Source: Eubacterium_U album
Lineage (GTDB): Bacteria; Bacillota; Clostridia; Lachnospirales; Lachnospiraceae
Direction: 5' to 3'
DNA: 64,000 bases
Assembly: GCF_025336545.1 (NCBI RefSeq)
Contig: NZ_JAODBU010000012.1
Coordinates: 1-64,000 of the forward strand
Shown: positions 33,348-42,822 of the stretch, one piece after another
Layout: each line of letters starts with the position of its first letter
Position numbering within the stretch: the stretch's first letter is position 1
Notes under the pieces: model-generated
The model's input: the letters and a program-made list of their open reading frames with translations, nothing else
Databases searched by the model: none
Told to the model about the DNA's origin: nothing
Translations under genes and position numbers: made by a program

Positions 33348-34484
33348 ATGTTCGGGTATAAACAATTATTAAATTGTATATTTGCATCTGATGATGGAGG
33401 TGGAAGGTACCTCGTTTTTAATCAGAACGAAAATACATGGATTCTTCCGGCAGATAAATTGAAATTGGCGATTGAAATGTGTCAGCCTTATTCTAAGAAG
33501 GATCAGAAAAGAAGAGATTTAATTTTAACGGTAAAGGATGTTGGATTTGCGCTTCGCAAAATGGGAGTTGAGACAGTTAACTTATTGTTACAGCCACAGT
33601 TAAAAGAATATATAGACGGATTAGTTGGAACGGAAAATTATTATGTAGCAGCTTATATGGGAGATATTTCATCTGAATTAAACCAAAAAGTTACGCTACA
33701 GATTTTTACGAATGAGAAGATATTGTGCTATTTGAGAATTTCTAATTCTTCTGAAGTTATTAATGTGATGAAGCACGAGATAGATATGATTGACTTTTTG
33801 CATGAAAAAGAAGTAGCAAACATTCCTGAAATAATAGATACGTCTATTATTGGGGATTTGCATATTTTTGCACAAAAAAGCGAGAAGAAACTTTCAGAAA
33901 AAGTTAAACTTGAATTTGATGATAGGCATATGAAGTGTCTTAAAGACATTATGGACAAAACAAAGATATTATGTAAATATGAGGAGACAGATTTATATAG
34001 ATTAATTCAGAAATTAAAATCCGAAATAAAGATAAAGTTCCCTAAAAATGAGGGAATGATATTACAGCATTCAATTAGAATTATAGAAAACCAGCTTAAA
34101 GAAACAGAGGATTATTATGCGGTTAGTCACGGTGATTTTTCGCCTTGGAACATTTATTATAATAGCAAAAAAGAAGTGTGCATGTATGACTTTGAGTATG
34201 CGCATTATGAGATGCCTGAATACGTAGATGCATTTCATTATTTAACCAAAATGTCTTTATACGGTTTGCAGAATGATGGCGACAAGACGATTGCCGTGTA
34301 TGACAAATATAAAAAATTATTGTCACAGTACATAGATAAAGATACTGATTTTGTGTATTTATGTTATTTGATTGGCATAATCAGTTCTTATAGTACAAAT
34401 GCGGCAGAAAAGTTTAGCATTTATGCATACAAATATTTAGATTGGATAGCAATTGTTTCTTATTTAAATAGTAGATTAGACTAA
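33348..34484 (+). CDS. APH/choline-kinase-like phosphotransferase
   Basis: The 378-residue product has the kinase-like catalytic core of aminoglycoside phosphotransferase/choline kinase proteins: VSHGDFSPWNIYYN (Brenner motif, catalytic Asp and Asn, about residues 260-273) and CMYDFEYAHYEMPEYVD (metal-binding Asp). The N-terminal lobe is diverged and a glycine loop is not evident. In glycan clusters such kinases may phosphorylate a sugar or an amino alcohol; the substrate here is not known. GAGGG precedes the start. A glycosyltransferase-like gene follows 43 nt downstream. Confidence 0.75.
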   Translation: MFGYKQLLNCIFASDDGGGRYLVFNQNENTWILPADKLKLAIEMCQPYSKKDQKRRDLILTVKDVGFALRKMGVETVNLLLQPQLKEYIDGLVGTENYYVAAYMGDISSELNQKVTLQIFTNEKILCYLRISNSSEVINVMKHEIDMIDFLHEKEVANIPEIIDTSIIGDLHIFAQKSEKKLSEKVKLEFDDRHMKCLKDIMDKTKILCKYEETDLYRLIQKLKSEIKIKFPKNEGMILQHSIRIIENQLKETEDYYAVSHGDFSPWNIYYNSKKEVCMYDFEYAHYEMPEYVDAFHYLTKMSLYGLQNDGDKTIAVYDKYKKLLSQYIDKDTDFVYLCYLIGIISSYSTNAAEKFSIYAYKYLDWIAIVSYLNSRLD

Positions 34485-34527
34485 TTGGGTTGAAAAATTA
34501 ATTACAAATTATGAAAAGGAGAAAATA

Positions 34528-35814
34528 ATGGGAGATAAGAATATTTTACTATTATTAGATAGGATGGAATTTTGTGCCCTAAATTCCACTGTATTAAGTT
34601 ATGTCAAAAATATGGATAGGAATAAATTTCATTTTGATATATTAGTTGCAGCAAATCAATTAGGAAGTATGGAGAAGCAGTTTAGCAATGAAGGATGCAA
34701 TGTATTCTGCTTATGTGCGAGTACTTCCGATAGAAAATTTAAAACTAAATTTGCAGAATTCATTCAGAAAAGAAATAAATACGATGTTGTACATTCTTTT
34801 TTGAAAAATGGAATGGTCGCTTTAGCTGTGGCAAAAGAAAATGAAATACCGGTAAGAATTATTAACTGTAGTGAAAATGACGTCGCTCATAATAGAAAAA
34901 ATAATAAAAATGATGAAATCACACACATAGTCACAACAGGAAATAACAATCAATCGGATAATACAGCTGCATCCGGTAAAAAGAATGCTGATACGAATGA
35001 AATTAATTTGTATAATAATGGAAGTAAAAGTGTTAATCGGGAAATATCCGGAGTAGACCATGTTAACACAAATGCAGCAGTGACAAATGAAATCGATGAA
35101 GGTAATGAAGGCATAATGGTGCCGAATGAAAATAAAGAGGAAATTGTTTCTGTGAATAAGGCAGTTGATGTAATTGAATATGAGTTTAATTTAGATACTG
35201 CAAAAGAGTTTAGAAGTTCTCTTGGAATAGATGACAACCAGATTGTTTTTTTGCATATTGGAAATATAAGTGACCAATTTAATCAGAAATTTTCTATAGA
35301 AATATTTCGTGAATTAAGAGAAGTTAAAAATGCATGTCTTTTATTTATAGGTAATGAAGATAATAAGAAGGAAATAAATGAAATCAAATTCTTTAAAAAG
35401 TATGCTTCGAGATATGGATTTGAAGAAAGGTTGTATTTTCTTGGATCTATGGAAAACCTTGATAAAGCTTTATCGGCATCAGATATTATTCTGGCTCCAT
35501 GGAAAAAGACAGCATTGTCAACAGCACTTTTGGCGGCACAGGCAAGTGGCGCTAAAATATTTGCATCAGATGTTTTAAGTGAAAAGATTAATGTTACGGA
35601 TACAGTGCATTTTTTATCATTAAAAAAACCGGCACGTGCATGGGCGTGTGAGATTATGAATTTTATATTTAATGAAGATAAAAGAATTATAAGCACAAAT
35701 AATCAGATAGAAAGCCGTAGGCATCTATCAGAGCATAATTGCAATATAATTTTAAGAAATGGATATGATATTATTGATAATCTAAAGAAGATAAATAGAA
35801 TTTATGAACTATGA
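34528..35814 (+). CDS. Degenerate GT-B glycosyltransferase-like protein with low-complexity insert
   Basis: The N-terminal 115 residues (ILLLLDRMEFCALNSTVLSY, YDVVHSFLKNGM) and the C-terminal 210 residues (VFLHIGNISDQFNQKFSIEIFREL, LYFLGSMENLDKALSASDIIL) follow the EpsF-like GT-B fold. The usual EX7E motif is replaced by APWKKTALSTALLAAQ, so the catalytic glutamates are missing. Between the lobes lies an Asn/Glu/Thr/Val-rich stretch of about 90 residues (about 119-210) with no fold, in place of the normal linker. It may be an inactive or regulatory partner. AAAAGGAG precedes the ATG. Confidence 0.65.
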   Translation: MGDKNILLLLDRMEFCALNSTVLSYVKNMDRNKFHFDILVAANQLGSMEKQFSNEGCNVFCLCASTSDRKFKTKFAEFIQKRNKYDVVHSFLKNGMVALAVAKENEIPVRIINCSENDVAHNRKNNKNDEITHIVTTGNNNQSDNTAASGKKNADTNEINLYNNGSKSVNREISGVDHVNTNAAVTNEIDEGNEGIMVPNENKEEIVSVNKAVDVIEYEFNLDTAKEFRSSLGIDDNQIVFLHIGNISDQFNQKFSIEIFRELREVKNACLLFIGNEDNKKEINEIKFFKKYASRYGFEERLYFLGSMENLDKALSASDIILAPWKKTALSTALLAAQASGAKIFASDVLSEKINVTDTVHFLSLKKPARAWACEIMNFIFNEDKRIISTNNQIESRRHLSEHNCNIILRNGYDIIDNLKKINRIYEL

Positions 35815-35893
35815 GACTAAAGTGGGATTTCTGAAATGTGTGATTAGAATAGGATCTCTGTAATTCGAGACTAAAGCAGGATTTCTGAAATGT
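35813..35893 (+). repeat. 27-bp direct repeats after the glycosyltransferase-like gene
   Basis: GAGACTAAAG(T/C)(G/A)GGATTTCTG followed by AAATGT occurs at 35813-35839 and 35867-35893. The first copy overlaps the gene's TGA stop. The pair suggests a short recent duplication. Confidence 0.8.
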
Positions 35894-35901
35894 AATTAAA
35901 A

Positions 35902-35942
35902 AATACGGCTGAATTTCAAAATAAAATTCAGCCGTATTTTTT
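35902..35942 (+). terminator. Rho-independent terminator
   Basis: AATACGGCTGAATTT pairs with AAATTCAGCCGTATT over 15 bp, followed by TTTT. It ends the kinase/glycosyltransferase-like transcript. Confidence 0.92.
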
Positions 35943-36036
35943 GGAGATTCATAATAACTAAATCTCATATTACTATTAAAAAATCTAAAGCATCTAAGCT
36001 TTTATATTATCATTCTATAGCGATTAGTATTAAAAA

Positions 36037-36486
36037 TTAGTCTGAAAGAGGAATTCCTCTGTGAGGTACAGATGTTGAGAAAACAATCTGAGTCTTTGTG
36101 CTTCCAAACTTCTGAAGTTCGCCGATAAAATGGTCAAGTTCTTCAGTGCTTTTAAACATTACTTCAATAAGCATTGCGTATTCTCCTGTTACGCAATTAC
36201 ATTCAATAACGTTATCACAGCTCTTTATGTATGGGTAGAAGTCTTTCTTCTGTCCCGGTTTTACTTCCAAATTAATAAATGCCTTAATATGATATCCTAA
36301 TTCAGCAGGATTGATTATTGCATTGTAGCCTGTTATAATTCCGGCTTTCTCAAGACGTTCAATTCTTGCAGAAACTGCCGGGGATGAAAGAAACACCTGA
36401 CTGGCTATTGCCTTAAGGGGGGTACGGGCATTTTCGTGAAGCAGTCTGATAATTTGTTCATCAATGTGATCAAGTTCATGTCTCAT
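36037..36486 (-). CDS. Lrp/AsnC family transcriptional regulator
   Basis: The 149-residue product has an N-terminal helix-turn-helix (LDHIDEQIIRLLHENARTPLKAIASQVFLSSPAVSARIERLEKAGII, residues 5-52) and a C-terminal RAM domain (GYHIKAFINLEVKPGQKKDF, NVIECNCVTGEYAMLIEVMF). This family senses amino acids or related metabolites. AAAGGAG precedes the start. It is transcribed away from hppA; its target is not evident. Confidence 0.93.
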   Translation of the reverse strand: MRHELDHIDEQIIRLLHENARTPLKAIASQVFLSSPAVSARIERLEKAGIITGYNAIINPAELGYHIKAFINLEVKPGQKKDFYPYIKSCDNVIECNCVTGEYAMLIEVMFKSTEELDHFIGELQKFGSTKTQIVFSTSVPHRGIPLSD

Positions 36487-37012
36487 AGTAGTTCTCCTTT
36501 AATTTCATATTATTTTTCAGCCTGTTATTAATAAAGTTAAGTTTAAACTTTATTTTAACACAGATATTATAACACACACTTTATAAAAATTACAAAGGAA
36601 AATTTACTAAATAAAGAAAAAAGGAAGAAAAAGTTCATAAAAAAAGATCTAATAAAAAATAACTTAAAATAAAACAAATTAAAAAACTTTTTTAAGTAAA
36701 AATTTATGATGGAAATAAAACATATTTAATTAAGAAAGAAAACGTTCAAAAAAACTTTTGCACTTTTATTAGTGAAAATTTTATTGTGAAAAAATTAACA
36801 AAATACTTGATAAGTTTGAAATAAAATGATAATCTATTGAAATATTAATGGGGATTTGAAATAAAGTTTATTTTCTTAAATAAAAAATGTATATAAGTTA
36901 AATAAAACAAGTAAAAATACGATATAGTTAATTTTGTTAAATGCTGGAAATGATAAACTTTATTAGCCTCAAAATTATTAAAAGAAAAATTGAAAACAGG
37001 AGGAAATTTGAA
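36487..37012 (+). promoter_or_regulatory. hppA promoter and leader
   Basis: TTGATA (36807-36812), a 17-bp spacer and TAATCT (36830-36835) form a good sigma-A type promoter, leaving a leader of about 170 nt. The rest is AT-rich, with no gene. The 5' part also holds the promoter of the divergent Lrp gene, not clearly defined. Confidence 0.6.
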
Positions 37013-39040
37013 ATGGAGAATTTGGTTTATTTAGCTCCGATAGCAGGTGTTATTGCTTTAATTTTTGCAGCATACAAAGCAGTGGTTATTGGAAAAGCTA
37101 AACCTGGAAATGAAAGAATGGTAGAAATTTCAGACGCCATTGCAGAAGGTGCTAAAGCATTTTTATATTCAGAATATAAGGTTTTAGTTATTTTTGCGGC
37201 AGTGCTTTTTATAGTTATTGGATTTGGAGTTAGCTGGCTTACAGCCGTTTGTTTCTTAGTTGGAGCAGCTTTCTCAACTTTAGCAGGTTATTTTGGAATG
37301 ACAGTTGCTACTAAGGCAAATGTTAGAACTGCAAATGCAGCTAAGGAAAGTGGTATGAATAAGGCTCTTTCAATTGCATTCTCAGGTGGTGCAGTTATGG
37401 GTCTTTGCGTTGTAGGTCTTGGTATTGTTGGACTTAGCGTTATTTTCATTGTGCTTAATGCTACAACAGGAATTACTTCTAATTCAGTTAGTATACTTAC
37501 AGGATTTAGTTTAGGTGCTTCATCAATTGCTCTTTTTGCAAGAGTTGGTGGTGGTATCTATACAAAGGCAGCAGACGTTGGTGCTGACCTTGTTGGTAAA
37601 GTTGAAGCTGGTATTCCTGAAGATGATCCAAGAAACCCGGCAGTTATCGCTGATAACGTAGGTGACAATGTAGGTGACGTTGCAGGTATGGGTGCTGACT
37701 TATTTGAAAGTTATGTTGGTGCTTTAGTTTCAGCAGTTACATTAGGTATTGTTACAACATTGGGAGATGCTACATCATTTATGACAGCTCTTTTCCCACT
37801 TGTTATTGCAGCAATCGGTATTCTTGCTTCTGTAATCGCAACTTTCTTTGTTAGAGGTAAAGAAGGTTCTGATCCTCAGAAGGCTTTAAATGCAGGCGAA
37901 TATACAGCTACAGTTTTAGTTATTATTGCATCAGCAATTTTAAGCAAAGTATTTTTCGGTGGATTCGATGCATTTATCGCAATTATTTCAGGTCTTATCG
38001 TTGGTACTATTATTGGTAAAGTTACAGAAATGTATACTTCAGAAAAATATAAGAGTGTTAAAGAAATCGCTGAAAGCTCTCAGACAGGTTCAGCAACAAA
38101 TATTATCAGCGGTTTATCAGTTGGTATGAAATCAACATTTATTCCTATCATCATCGTTGCAATCGGTATTTTAGTTGCTTTCCATTTTGCTGGAATGTAT
38201 GGTATCGCTCTTGCAGCAGTTGGTATGCTTTCAACAACAGGTATGACAATCGCAGTTGATGCTTATGGTCCAATTGCTGATAATGCAGGTGGTATTGCAG
38301 AAATGTCAGAACTTGATGAAAGCGTTAGAGATATTACAGATAAATTAGATGCAGTTGGTAACACAACAGCAGCAATTGGTAAAGGTTTTGCCATTGGTTC
38401 AGCAGCACTTACAGCTTTATCATTATTTGTTTCATTTGCTGAAACAGCAGGCATTACAAAAGAAGGAATTAACATCCTTGATGCTCCTGTAGTTGCAGGT
38501 TTATTCATTGGTGGTATGCTTCCATTTATGTTCTCAGCTTTAACAATGTCTTCAGTTGGTAAGGCAGCAAATAAGATGATTGAAGAAGTTCGTCGTCAGT
38601 TCAAAGAAAAACCGGGAATCCTTAAAGGAACAGAAAAACCTGACTATAAGACATGTGTTGGTATTTCAACACAGGCAGCTTTACATGAAATGATTATTCC
38701 GGGTGTTATGGCAGTAGTAGCACCATTATTAATCGGATTCTTACTCGGCGTAGAAGCTCTTGGTGGTATGCTTGCAGGTGCACTTGTAAGTGGTGTTATG
38801 ATGGCTATCTTCATGGCAAACGCAGGTGGTGCTTGGGATAACGCTAAGAAGTATATCGAAGGTGGTTTCGCAGGCGGAAAAGGAAGCGATGCTCATAAGG
38901 CAGCAGTTGTTGGTGATACAGTAGGTGATCCGTTCAAGGATACATCAGGACCATCAATCAATATCTTAATCAAATTAATGACAATTGTTTCACTTGTATT
39001 TGCAGCAGTAATTGCTCAGTACGGCGGAATTTTATTCTAA
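37013..39040 (+). CDS. hppA: K+-dependent membrane pyrophosphatase (ion pump)
   Basis: The 675-residue product is a membrane-integral pyrophosphatase with about 16 helices. The PPi/Mg site is clear: GGGIYTKAADVGADLVGKVE, EDDPRNPAVIADNVGDNVGD, and the C-terminal DNAKKYIEGG and GDTVGDPFKDTSGPS motifs. GNTTAAIGKG has Ala where K+-independent enzymes have Lys, so it should need K+; such enzymes in Clostridia commonly pump Na+, some H+. It couples PPi hydrolysis to ion export. The start at 37013 follows AGGAGG at 36998-37003; an in-frame ATG at 36941 lacks a site. Confidence 0.95.
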   Translation: MENLVYLAPIAGVIALIFAAYKAVVIGKAKPGNERMVEISDAIAEGAKAFLYSEYKVLVIFAAVLFIVIGFGVSWLTAVCFLVGAAFSTLAGYFGMTVATKANVRTANAAKESGMNKALSIAFSGGAVMGLCVVGLGIVGLSVIFIVLNATTGITSNSVSILTGFSLGASSIALFARVGGGIYTKAADVGADLVGKVEAGIPEDDPRNPAVIADNVGDNVGDVAGMGADLFESYVGALVSAVTLGIVTTLGDATSFMTALFPLVIAAIGILASVIATFFVRGKEGSDPQKALNAGEYTATVLVIIASAILSKVFFGGFDAFIAIISGLIVGTIIGKVTEMYTSEKYKSVKEIAESSQTGSATNIISGLSVGMKSTFIPIIIVAIGILVAFHFAGMYGIALAAVGMLSTTGMTIAVDAYGPIADNAGGIAEMSELDESVRDITDKLDAVGNTTAAIGKGFAIGSAALTALSLFVSFAETAGITKEGINILDAPVVAGLFIGGMLPFMFSALTMSSVGKAANKMIEEVRRQFKEKPGILKGTEKPDYKTCVGISTQAALHEMIIPGVMAVVAPLLIGFLLGVEALGGMLAGALVSGVMMAIFMANAGGAWDNAKKYIEGGFAGGKGSDAHKAAVVGDTVGDPFKDTSGPSINILIKLMTIVSLVFAAVIAQYGGILF

Positions 39041-39132
39041 AGACAATAAAATTAAAATATGGTTACAAACTATTATTAGTTTTAACAATACATTATTTCC
39101 TATAGGGAAAATCTTATAACTTTAGTATTACG

Positions 39133-39178
39133 AAAAAACAGAGGATGCGAGTTTATAACTTCGCATCCTCTGTTTTTT
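39133..39178 (+). terminator. hppA terminator
   Basis: AAAAAACAGAGGATGCGA pairs with TCGCATCCTCTGTTTTTT over 18 bp, with a 10-nt loop and terminal T-run. Confidence 0.95.
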
Positions 39179-39337
39179 AGGGCTTAGACATGTGAAACAA
39201 AATAAAATATCCATTTCTCCTAAAAGTTGATACCTAATATATAGAAAATTAAATGGCAGTTTGCACCTTGTAGAAAGTGACACAAATATACTAAACAACA
39301 TAAATTAGTATAAGTGGAATTTAGAAAGAGGTACCGT

Positions 39338-40468
39338 ATGCAGATATATGTTGTGGAACCACTGGATACAGTTGATAGCATTGCAAATAAATTTGGAACA
39401 CCGGTAGAAGAAATAATATTTGCAAATCAGCTTATTTATCCGTATAAATTAGCAGTTGGGCAGGCTCTTTTAGTTGAATTTCGACCAAATCAGTATAGAA
39501 CAAGAAGAGTAATAAATGGCTATGCGTATCCTTTTATAAGTAATTATGTGTTGAGAGTAACTTTGCCGTATTTGTCAGGATTATATATTTTTTCGTATGG
39601 ATTTACTAAGGAAGGGGAAGTTGTGTCTCCGGCTTTAGATGACCAGTGGATGATAAATGAAGCCTATGAAAATGATACCAAGCCTGTACTTACGCTTACT
39701 CCATTTGATGAAAATGGAGTATTTAGCAATAATTTGATTACAGCTCTAGTTAATAATGAGCAGGCAATTGAAAACCTGATAGGCAATTTGATTTATTTAA
39801 TGAATGAAAAGGGCTTTGCAGGGCTTGATATAGATTTTGAATATATTTATAAAGAAGACAGAGATGCCTTCACAAGTTTTGTTGCAGAATGTACAAGACG
39901 AATGAATGAGTATGGAATTTGGGTGTCAGTGGCACTTGCACCAAAGACGTCATCTGACCAGAAAGGTTTGCTATATGAAGGAAAAGATTATGGTGGACTT
40001 GGTGCTGCCGCAAATTCAGTCCTTTTGATGACATACGAATGGGGTTATACTTATAGTTCACCAATGGCGGTGGCGCCAATTAATAAAGTCAGACAGGTAA
40101 TTGAATATGCACTTTCACAAATTCCTGAGGCAAAAATCGATATGGGAATACCAAACTACGGCTATGATTGGACTTTGCCATATGAAAAAGGTGTGACTAA
40201 AGCTAAGACAATTGGAAATGTTGAGGCAATTCAACTAGCAATTAATAATGGCGCTACAGTACAATATGATGATGTGGCACAAACTCCATTTTTTAATTAC
40301 ACAATCGGAAATGAAATACATGAGGTATGGTTTGAAGATGTAAGGAGCATAAATGCAAAATTAAATTTAATTGATGAATACAATCTTAGGGGGGCAGCTT
40401 ATTGGCAGATAATGAGATTGTTTAGAGCAAACTGGCTGCTTGTTGAAAGTAAGTTTGAGGTAAAATAA
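39338..40468 (+). CDS. LysM-GH18 protein (YaaH-like spore cortex/peptidoglycan hydrolase)
   Basis: Residues 2-45 form a LysM domain (IYVVEPLDTVDSIANKFGTPVEE, LAVGQALLV). Residues about 65-370 form a GH18 catalytic barrel with GLDIDFEYIY, the DxE catalytic motif, and QMIYEWGY-like LMTYEWGYTYS. The layout matches YaaH/SleL-type enzymes (N-acetylglucosaminidases of the spore cortex). Only one LysM is present. No signal peptide is seen, as in YaaH. The start at 39338 is taken for its AGAGG site; an upstream GTG would add eight residues. Confidence 0.88.
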   Translation: MQIYVVEPLDTVDSIANKFGTPVEEIIFANQLIYPYKLAVGQALLVEFRPNQYRTRRVINGYAYPFISNYVLRVTLPYLSGLYIFSYGFTKEGEVVSPALDDQWMINEAYENDTKPVLTLTPFDENGVFSNNLITALVNNEQAIENLIGNLIYLMNEKGFAGLDIDFEYIYKEDRDAFTSFVAECTRRMNEYGIWVSVALAPKTSSDQKGLLYEGKDYGGLGAAANSVLLMTYEWGYTYSSPMAVAPINKVRQVIEYALSQIPEAKIDMGIPNYGYDWTLPYEKGVTKAKTIGNVEAIQLAINNGATVQYDDVAQTPFFNYTIGNEIHEVWFEDVRSINAKLNLIDEYNLRGAAYWQIMRLFRANWLLVESKFEVK

Positions 40469-40494
40469 AAACTAAAATAGTAGTCTTTTTTTGT

Positions 40495-40523
40495 TTGCTA
40501 CAGATATTAATACGTAGTATAAT
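40495..40523 (+). promoter_or_regulatory. Promoter of the CmpB-like membrane protein gene
   Basis: TTGCTA, a 17-bp spacer and TATAAT fit a sigma-A promoter closely. The start codon lies about 150 nt downstream. Confidence 0.65.
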
Positions 40524-40676
40524 CTTTTTTATTAGTGAAAATTATTATGCTCTTAAAAATGAGATTAAGTAATAGGGCAGATGATTCCTTATTTAATGCA
40601 GGCAAAAAAATAGTTGTTTAATATAAGGAATGGTATTTTTTAATAATTAAGCGGAAAGGAAATACAGTTTAAAGAG

Positions 40677-41678
40677 ATGAATGTGTTTATTAATTGTCTG
40701 GTATTCTTTTTTATTTATGCTTTTCTTGGATGGTGCGTTGAAGTTTCGTTTGTTGCAATTACAAGGGGAAAAGTAGTAAACAGAGGATTTTTGAATGGAC
40801 CTGTTTGCCCGATTTATGGAGTTGGGATGGTTGGAATCCTATATGCACTAGAACCACTTAAGGATAATGCAATTGTGTTATTTATAGGTGGTGTGGTAAT
40901 TTGTTCAGTGCTAGAATTATTTACCGGTTGGATTTTGGATAAAATATTCCGTATGAGATGGTGGGATTATTCAGAAAATAGATTTAATATAGGTGGTTAT
41001 ATTTGCCTGGAGTTTAGTATAAAGTGGGGTCTTGGAAGTATGATTATGGTTAACATGATTCATCCAATGATTTATGGTGTGGTAAGTAAGATTCCGCTTA
41101 TGGTAATATATGCTTTGTTAGTAATATTTGCGATAGCATTTATTATTGATATAATTGTAACTGTTAAGGAAATTGTAGGATTTAAGAAGAGTCTTGGACA
41201 GCTTGAAAAAATTGCTGACGGCCTTAAAGATATTGGAGATCAGCTTAAAGATGTGGTTGGAAATTCAGCAATTACTGTTTCTGAAAAAACAGAAGAAGGC
41301 AAGGAAAAACTTGCAGAAGCGACGGCTGAAAGCCGCGTGAAGATTGCAGAAGCAACAGCTAATAGTAAGGAAAAGATTGCAGAAGCAACAGCAAGTAGTC
41401 GTGAAAAGATTGCAGAAGCAACAGCAAGTAGTCGTGAAAAAATCGCAGAAGCAACAGTTAACAGCCGTGAGAAAATTGCGAGTGCATATGAGACAAGCAT
41501 TGTTGAATTAAAGATACAGAAATTAGAAATGGAAGCTAAATATGCAGCTATGCTTCTTAAAGCACAGAAATTAGGAAAAAGACAGGTTAAAGCGTTTCCA
41601 AAACTTAGAGTTAGCGGCTCGACAGTTAGTGTCAGAGAAAGACTTACTGATTTTGGAAATAAGCTTAGTAAAAAATAA
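40677..41678 (+). CDS. CmpB-like putative ABC transporter permease with coiled-coil repeats
   Basis: Residues 1-165 match the putative ABC-transporter membrane family ABC_trans_CmpB: FFIYAFLGWCVEVSF, NRGFLNGPVCPIYGVG, ELFTGWILDKIF, WWDYSENRFNIGGYICLEFSIKWG, five or six helices. No ATPase is encoded nearby and the family's function is not settled. The C-terminal half is hydrophilic, with five 11-residue repeats (KIAEATASSRE type, about residues 211-265) that should form a long coiled coil in the cytoplasm. AAAGGAAA stands upstream but at long distance, so the start is slightly uncertain. Confidence 0.82.
   Translation: MNVFINCLVFFFIYAFLGWCVEVSFVAITRGKVVNRGFLNGPVCPIYGVGMVGILYALEPLKDNAIVLFIGGVVICSVLELFTGWILDKIFRMRWWDYSENRFNIGGYICLEFSIKWGLGSMIMVNMIHPMIYGVVSKIPLMVIYALLVIFAIAFIIDIIVTVKEIVGFKKSLGQLEKIADGLKDIGDQLKDVVGNSAITVSEKTEEGKEKLAEATAESRVKIAEATANSKEKIAEATASSREKIAEATASSREKIAEATVNSREKIASAYETSIVELKIQKLEMEAKYAAMLLKAQKLGKRQVKAFPKLRVSGSTVSVRERLTDFGNKLSKK
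41307..41471 (+). repeat. 33-bp tandem repeats inside the CmpB-like gene
   Basis: Five 33-bp units start at 41307, 41340, 41373, 41406 and 41439, followed by a partial sixth. Units three and four are almost identical, a sign of recent expansion. The 11-residue period fits a hendecad coiled coil. Confidence 0.9.
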
Positions 41679-41715
41679 TAAAAATAATACAAAGACATAA
41701 CATTAGGAGGAGAAC

Positions 41716-42711
41716 ATGAACATTAAAGGACAGTCATTTTTAAAATTATTGGATTTTACACCAAAACAGATTGGGGAATTTATTGATTTGGCAGCGCAGT
41801 TAAAGGCAAAAAAGAAAGGCGGAGAGCTCGTTGATGTATTAAAAGGAAAGAATATAGCAATTATATTTGAAAAAACAAGTACAAGAACAAGATGCTCTTT
41901 TGAAGTTGCAGCTCATGATTTAGGAATGGGAGTTACATATTTAGACCCAACAGGTTCACAGATTGGTAAGAAAGAAAGCATTAAAGATACTGCAAGAGTA
42001 TTAGGAAGAATGTTTGATGGTATCGAATATAGAGGATTTGAACAGGAAATAGTTGAACAGTTGTCAGAATATGCAGGAGTACCTGTATGGAATGGACTTA
42101 CAAACGAATTTCATCCAACACAGATTTTAGCAGACTTTCTTACATTAAAGGAAAAGTTTGGAAAATTAGAAGGACTTAAATTTGTATACATGGGCGATGC
42201 ACGTTATAACATGGGAAATTCGCTCATGGTCGGATGCGCAAAAATGGGAATGCATTTTGTAGCATGTGCACCTAAAAAATATTGGCCGGCTAAAGAACTT
42301 ATTGATGAATGTCAGGCAGTTGCTAAAGAAACAGGAGCAATTTTGGAATTTATTGAAGACCCTATGGTTGCAACTAAGGATGCAAATGCAATCTATACTG
42401 ATGTATGGGTTTCAATGGGCGAACCTGATGAAGTATGGGAAGAACGTATCAATGACTTACTTCCATACAGAGTGACAATGGATTTAATTAACAATGCTGA
42501 TAAGGATGTTGTATTTATGCATTGCCTTCCGGCTTTCCATGATTTAGATACAAAGATTGGCAAACAGATTTATGAAAAATTCGGACTTACGGAAATGGAA
42601 GTTACAGATGAAGTATTTGAATCAGAACATTCAGTAGTATTTGATGAAGCTGAAAACAGAATGCATACAATAAAGGCTGTAATGGCTGCTACACTTGGTG
42701 CAGAATTTTAG
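41716..42711 (+). CDS. argF: Ornithine carbamoyltransferase
   Basis: The 331-residue product has the carbamoyl-phosphate site STRTR (about residues 56-60), EFHPTQILAD, the ornithine-site region DVWVSMGE and the catalytic HCLPAFHD. It forms citrulline from ornithine and carbamoyl phosphate. Sequence alone does not separate the anabolic ArgF from the catabolic ArcB; no other arginine or deiminase gene lies nearby. AGGAGGAGAAC precedes the ATG. Confidence 0.96.
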   Translation: MNIKGQSFLKLLDFTPKQIGEFIDLAAQLKAKKKGGELVDVLKGKNIAIIFEKTSTRTRCSFEVAAHDLGMGVTYLDPTGSQIGKKESIKDTARVLGRMFDGIEYRGFEQEIVEQLSEYAGVPVWNGLTNEFHPTQILADFLTLKEKFGKLEGLKFVYMGDARYNMGNSLMVGCAKMGMHFVACAPKKYWPAKELIDECQAVAKETGAILEFIEDPMVATKDANAIYTDVWVSMGEPDEVWEERINDLLPYRVTMDLINNADKDVVFMHCLPAFHDLDTKIGKQIYEKFGLTEMEVTDEVFESEHSVVFDEAENRMHTIKAVMAATLGAEF

Positions 42712-42765
42712 TAATAATGTGCCTGAAAAAATATAAAAATTTAACAGCACAATTATGGCAAATGT

Positions 42766-42800
42766 AACAACTCGAGTGGGATAACCTGCTCGAGTTGTTT
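42766..42800 (+). terminator. argF terminator
   Basis: AACAACTCGAG pairs with CTCGAGTTGTT and is followed by a short T-run. It lies 55 nt after the argF stop. Confidence 0.85.
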
Positions 42801-42822
42801 ATCAATAGGAATGGAGAAGTGA

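Noticed and set aside
41307..41471. 33-bp repeats as a possible CRISPR array
   Set aside because: The repeats are contiguous and encode a coiled-coil segment in frame; no cas genes are present.
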